From Sulfurovum sp. (GTDB lineage Bacteria > Campylobacterota > Campylobacteria > Campylobacterales > Sulfurovaceae), in assembly GCA_022729615.1 (NCBI GenBank), contig DZAQ01000060.1:1-7910 (forward strand): a stretch of 7,910 nt of DNA, written 5' to 3'. Positions within the stretch are counted from its first letter, which is position 1. The number at the start of each line of letters is the position of its first letter. Below the pieces are notes generated by a model. It did not search any database. It was not told the origin of the DNA and was given only the letters and a program-made list of their open reading frames with translations. This document shows positions 6,267 to 7,910 of this stretch, one piece after another. The position numbers and the translations under genes were made by a program.

Positions 6267-7694
6267 CTATATATTCTCTGCGATTTCAACAGGAACGAAG
6301 ATAGATGGGTGTCGATTGAGCGTCAAAAGATAGTCTTGCACTCTAGTTGAGACGAAGCCAATGAGTGATTTTTTTATACTTTTTTCATTGAATGGTGCGA
6401 TAAGTATGATGTTTTCCATGCTCTGAAGTTTGCGGATCGGATTGGCCACTTCATGGACGATCTCGACATCAAAGTTAAAAATTTGAGAGAGTGTTTCGTA
6501 GTGCTCCACAATATCTGCTTTTGTTTTGAAATTTCCCTCAGGATCGAAGTTGCAAAGCTGCAGCTTGAGATTGAGACTCTCGGAAAACTCAATGGCGGTT
6601 GATGAGATCGACTCCATCTCAGAAATATTGGTCATCAGTATAATGCTTTGTGAGATGTCATACAGCGGTTTTACACCAAATACATAGACCACTTTTTTGA
6701 GTATGAAGAGGCGGGTCGCGAGACCATACTTCTCAAATGTTGCGCTAGAATTGAGCACCATTCCAATATCAAAATTTTGAATATCATATTCCAAGAAATC
6801 AGCCCTTATATTATTGCTATAGGAGACATGAATAGAGATATTGTGGCCGCTGTATTGTTTGATTTCATCCAATAGGGAGAAACTGGTCGGGTGGATCACT
6901 CTTACGATGAGTCTTTTGTTTTGCAGCTGATTGGTCAGATAGATACTCTCCTGCAGATAGAGAAGCGCCTGCTCTTTGTCATTTTCGAGATCAAGGATCA
7001 AATAGAGATGTTTTCCAAACGGTTCAGGGAAGAGCCCTAAGCGTCTATTGACACTTTTATATACCCCCTCCAGAACCCTTGGCTTGCCGAGCACCAAGAG
7101 AGTATCATTAGGATAGATCATGGTAGCGCTAGTTGGAAGGATCTGTTTTTTATCTCGGTAAATGGCGGCGATCTTCCATTTTCTCTGCGCGACCGAACCT
7201 ACATGGCGATAGGAGTAGCTACTCCCGAAAGGAACCAAGATCTCCATGATCTCCCCCTCGCCCAGCCCGATATTCTGCGCGACAACCGGAACATTTGGCA
7301 GATGCTCATAGAGGTGTGTTGCCAAAAGATTTTGTTCATCGATCACCGTGAGGTTGCTGTCCCCCCCAAATGAAGCCCCCCACCTATCCAACAAAACTAC
7401 TCGTACCTTATTGTCAATATGCCGAATATTTTGGAGGGAGTTTTTGGCATCATCCATACTGTCCATTACGATAAAAATCATCGAGAATTTCGTATCGCCC
7501 ATCACGCCAAGCAGTCTGGAATAACTTGTTGGATCGATATGACAGATCGGGATAGAGCGGCTCATCTTTTCAGTAAAGAGATTCTCTTTTGCGCAGATAA
7601 CATGGTAACTGTTTTCTGCTACTCTCGCATTGTTGACCCACTCGAGAAACTTTCTAGCGATGGCGCCCTCGGCAAGAATCAATATATTTTTCAT
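6267..7694 (-). CDS. TrkA/RCK-domain-like cytoplasmic protein, function unknown
   Basis: A 475-aa soluble protein with no signal peptide or convincing membrane helix. Residues 1 to about 135 look like a TrkA-N (Rossmann-type) domain: KNILILAEGAIARKFLEW, then a strand-rich core (FSMIFIVMDS, KVRVVLLDRWG). Where NAD-binding TrkA has GxGxxG it has AEGAIAR, so nucleotide binding is doubtful. Residues about 147-208 resemble an RCK_C (TrkA-C) ligand domain, from EIMEILVPFGSSYSYRHVG to PNDTLLVLGKP. The remaining 265 or so residues alternate strands and helices (KHLYLILDLEND, RLIVRVIHPTS, NIILIAPFNEK, HPSIFVPVE) and could be a Rossmann- or Usp-like domain that I cannot assign. RCK proteins usually gate K+ transporters, but none is encoded here and the role is unknown. 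It is the first gene of the minus-strand operon; AAGAG sits 4 nt before the ATG. Two poly-G tracts cover codons 105-112. Partner channels elsewhere in the genome are possible. Confidence 0.72.
   Translation of the reverse strand: MKNILILAEGAIARKFLEWVNNARVAENSYHVICAKENLFTEKMSRSIPICHIDPTSYSRLLGVMGDTKFSMIFIVMDSMDDAKNSLQNIRHIDNKVRVVLLDRWGASFGGDSNLTVIDEQNLLATHLYEHLPNVPVVAQNIGLGEGEIMEILVPFGSSYSYRHVGSVAQRKWKIAAIYRDKKQILPTSATMIYPNDTLLVLGKPRVLEGVYKSVNRRLGLFPEPFGKHLYLILDLENDKEQALLYLQESIYLTNQLQNKRLIVRVIHPTSFSLLDEIKQYSGHNISIHVSYSNNIRADFLEYDIQNFDIGMVLNSSATFEKYGLATRLFILKKVVYVFGVKPLYDISQSIILMTNISEMESISSTAIEFSESLNLKLQLCNFDPEGNFKTKADIVEHYETLSQIFNFDVEIVHEVANPIRKLQSMENIILIAPFNEKSIKKSLIGFVSTRVQDYLLTLNRHPSIFVPVEIAENI
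7361..7381 (-). repeat. Pair of poly-G tracts (G7 and G6 on the coding strand) inside the TrkA-like gene
   Basis: On the coding (minus) strand there is a G6 run (7381-7376, TGG GGG GCT) and, 8 nt on, a G7 run (7367-7361, GGG GGG GAC), covering W105 to D112. These are the longest G/C homopolymers I noticed in the window. Poly-G tracts of this type underlie slipped-strand phase variation in Campylobacterota, though known variable tracts are usually eight or more. Whether these vary is unknown; the frame is open here. Confidence 0.6.
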
Positions 7695-7716
7695 TTAACT
7701 CTTTTATTTTAATGGA

Positions 7717-7722
7717 TATAAT
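7717..7722 (+). promoter_or_regulatory. -10 promoter element for tgt
   Basis: TATAAT on the plus strand, preceded by a T-rich stretch (about 7687-7710) rather than a -35 box, as is typical of Campylobacterota promoters. The expected start near 7729 gives a leader of about 27 nt to ATG 7756. Confidence 0.5.
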
Positions 7723-7744
7723 TTCTCAATTTTAAACGGGGAAA

Positions 7745-7753
7745 ATTATAGCA
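7745..7753 (-). promoter_or_regulatory. Extended -10 promoter for the minus-strand operon
   Basis: The minus strand reads TGCTATAAT, a perfect extended -10 (TGn plus TATAAT). Transcription would begin near 7738, giving a leader of about 44 nt before ATG 7694. I find no -35 at the normal spacing, which is usual for vegetative sigma promoters of Campylobacterota. It overlaps the region just upstream of the tgt start codon. Confidence 0.6.
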
Positions 7754-7755
7754 TA

Positions 7756-7910
7756 ATGAAATTCCAGATAGATAATGTCAACAACCAAGCGAGAGCTTGT
7801 ACGATCACGACGGCTCACTCCACTATCACGACACCAGTCTTTATGCCCGTCGGGACGGTTGGGGCAGTCAAAGCGCTCGATGCGACCGATCTGGAAAACT
7901 TTCTCGCTCC
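7756..7910 (+). CDS. tgt: Queuine/preQ1 tRNA-guanine transglycosylase Tgt (5' part only)
   Basis: Tgt exchanges guanine at wobble position 34 of GUN-anticodon tRNAs for preQ1 in bacteria, the committed tRNA step of queuosine synthesis. Only 51 codons are inside the window. They match the conserved N-terminus of the family: MKFQIDN at the start, ARACTITTAHSTITTPVFMP from residue 13, then VGTVGAVKAL. The catalytic aspartates and the C-terminal zinc site lie beyond the edge. ATG 7756 is the only reasonable start, since no ATG, GTG or TTG lies in frame between it and the predicted transcription start. The Shine-Dalgarno is poor: GGGGA at 7738-7742 is 13 nt away. The gene is divergent from the minus-strand operon. 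Confidence 0.9.
   Translation, partial: MKFQIDNVNNQARACTITTAHSTITTPVFMPVGTVGAVKALDATDLENFLA

Noticed and set aside
7776..7781. TTGACA on the minus strand, a perfect -35 hexamer upstream of the operon promoter
   Set aside because: The spacer to TATAAT at 7750-7745 is 25 nt instead of about 17, and it lies inside tgt codons. Probably chance.

Overview
The window looks like chromosomal housekeeping DNA from a Campylobacterota (formerly epsilonproteobacterial) species. Three things suggest this: the protein sequences, a BioV-type short pimeloyl-ACP methyl ester esterase, and the gene order tgt / TrkA-like protein / aroB / MscS-type channel / mtaB / FtsH-like ATPase / bioV. I recall essentially the same order from the HP0281-HP0287 region of Helicobacter pylori (memory, not a search). 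Base composition looks balanced to slightly AT-rich by eye, which would fit a free-living sulfur-oxidising member better than a very AT-rich host-adapted one. I cannot name a genus.

Layout: six genes lie head to tail on the minus strand and read from right to left. They are a TrkA/RCK-like cytoplasmic protein (7694-6267), aroB (6210-5158), an MscS-family channel (5161-3389), mtaB (3389-2142), an FtsH-like AAA+ protein (2164-494) and bioV (507 to beyond the left edge). After a 56-bp gap between the first two, every junction overlaps (4, 1, about 23 and 14 bp). This strongly suggests one polycistronic transcript with translational coupling. On the far right, tgt starts on the plus strand and runs off the window. 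The only real intergenic region, 61 bp at 7695-7755, holds the divergent start, with a perfect TATAAT box for each direction. There is no gene-free stretch longer than 100 bases, and I see no RNA gene, mobile element or CRISPR array.

The genes do not form one pathway. AroB makes dehydroquinate for aromatic amino acid synthesis and BioV completes pimeloyl-ACP for biotin. MtaB and Tgt modify the tRNA anticodon loop (positions 37 and 34). The channel, the FtsH-like protein and perhaps the TrkA-like protein concern the inner membrane. The co-transcription looks like an old conserved housekeeping arrangement.

The most interesting points are these. The FtsH-like protein keeps its ATPase and pore residues but has lost the HExxH zinc-protease motif (QAAKA in its place), so it should be a protease-dead unfoldase. 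The TrkA-like gene carries two closely spaced poly-G tracts (G6 and G7). The divergent promoters of the TrkA-like gene and tgt appear interlocked on an 8-bp inverted repeat.
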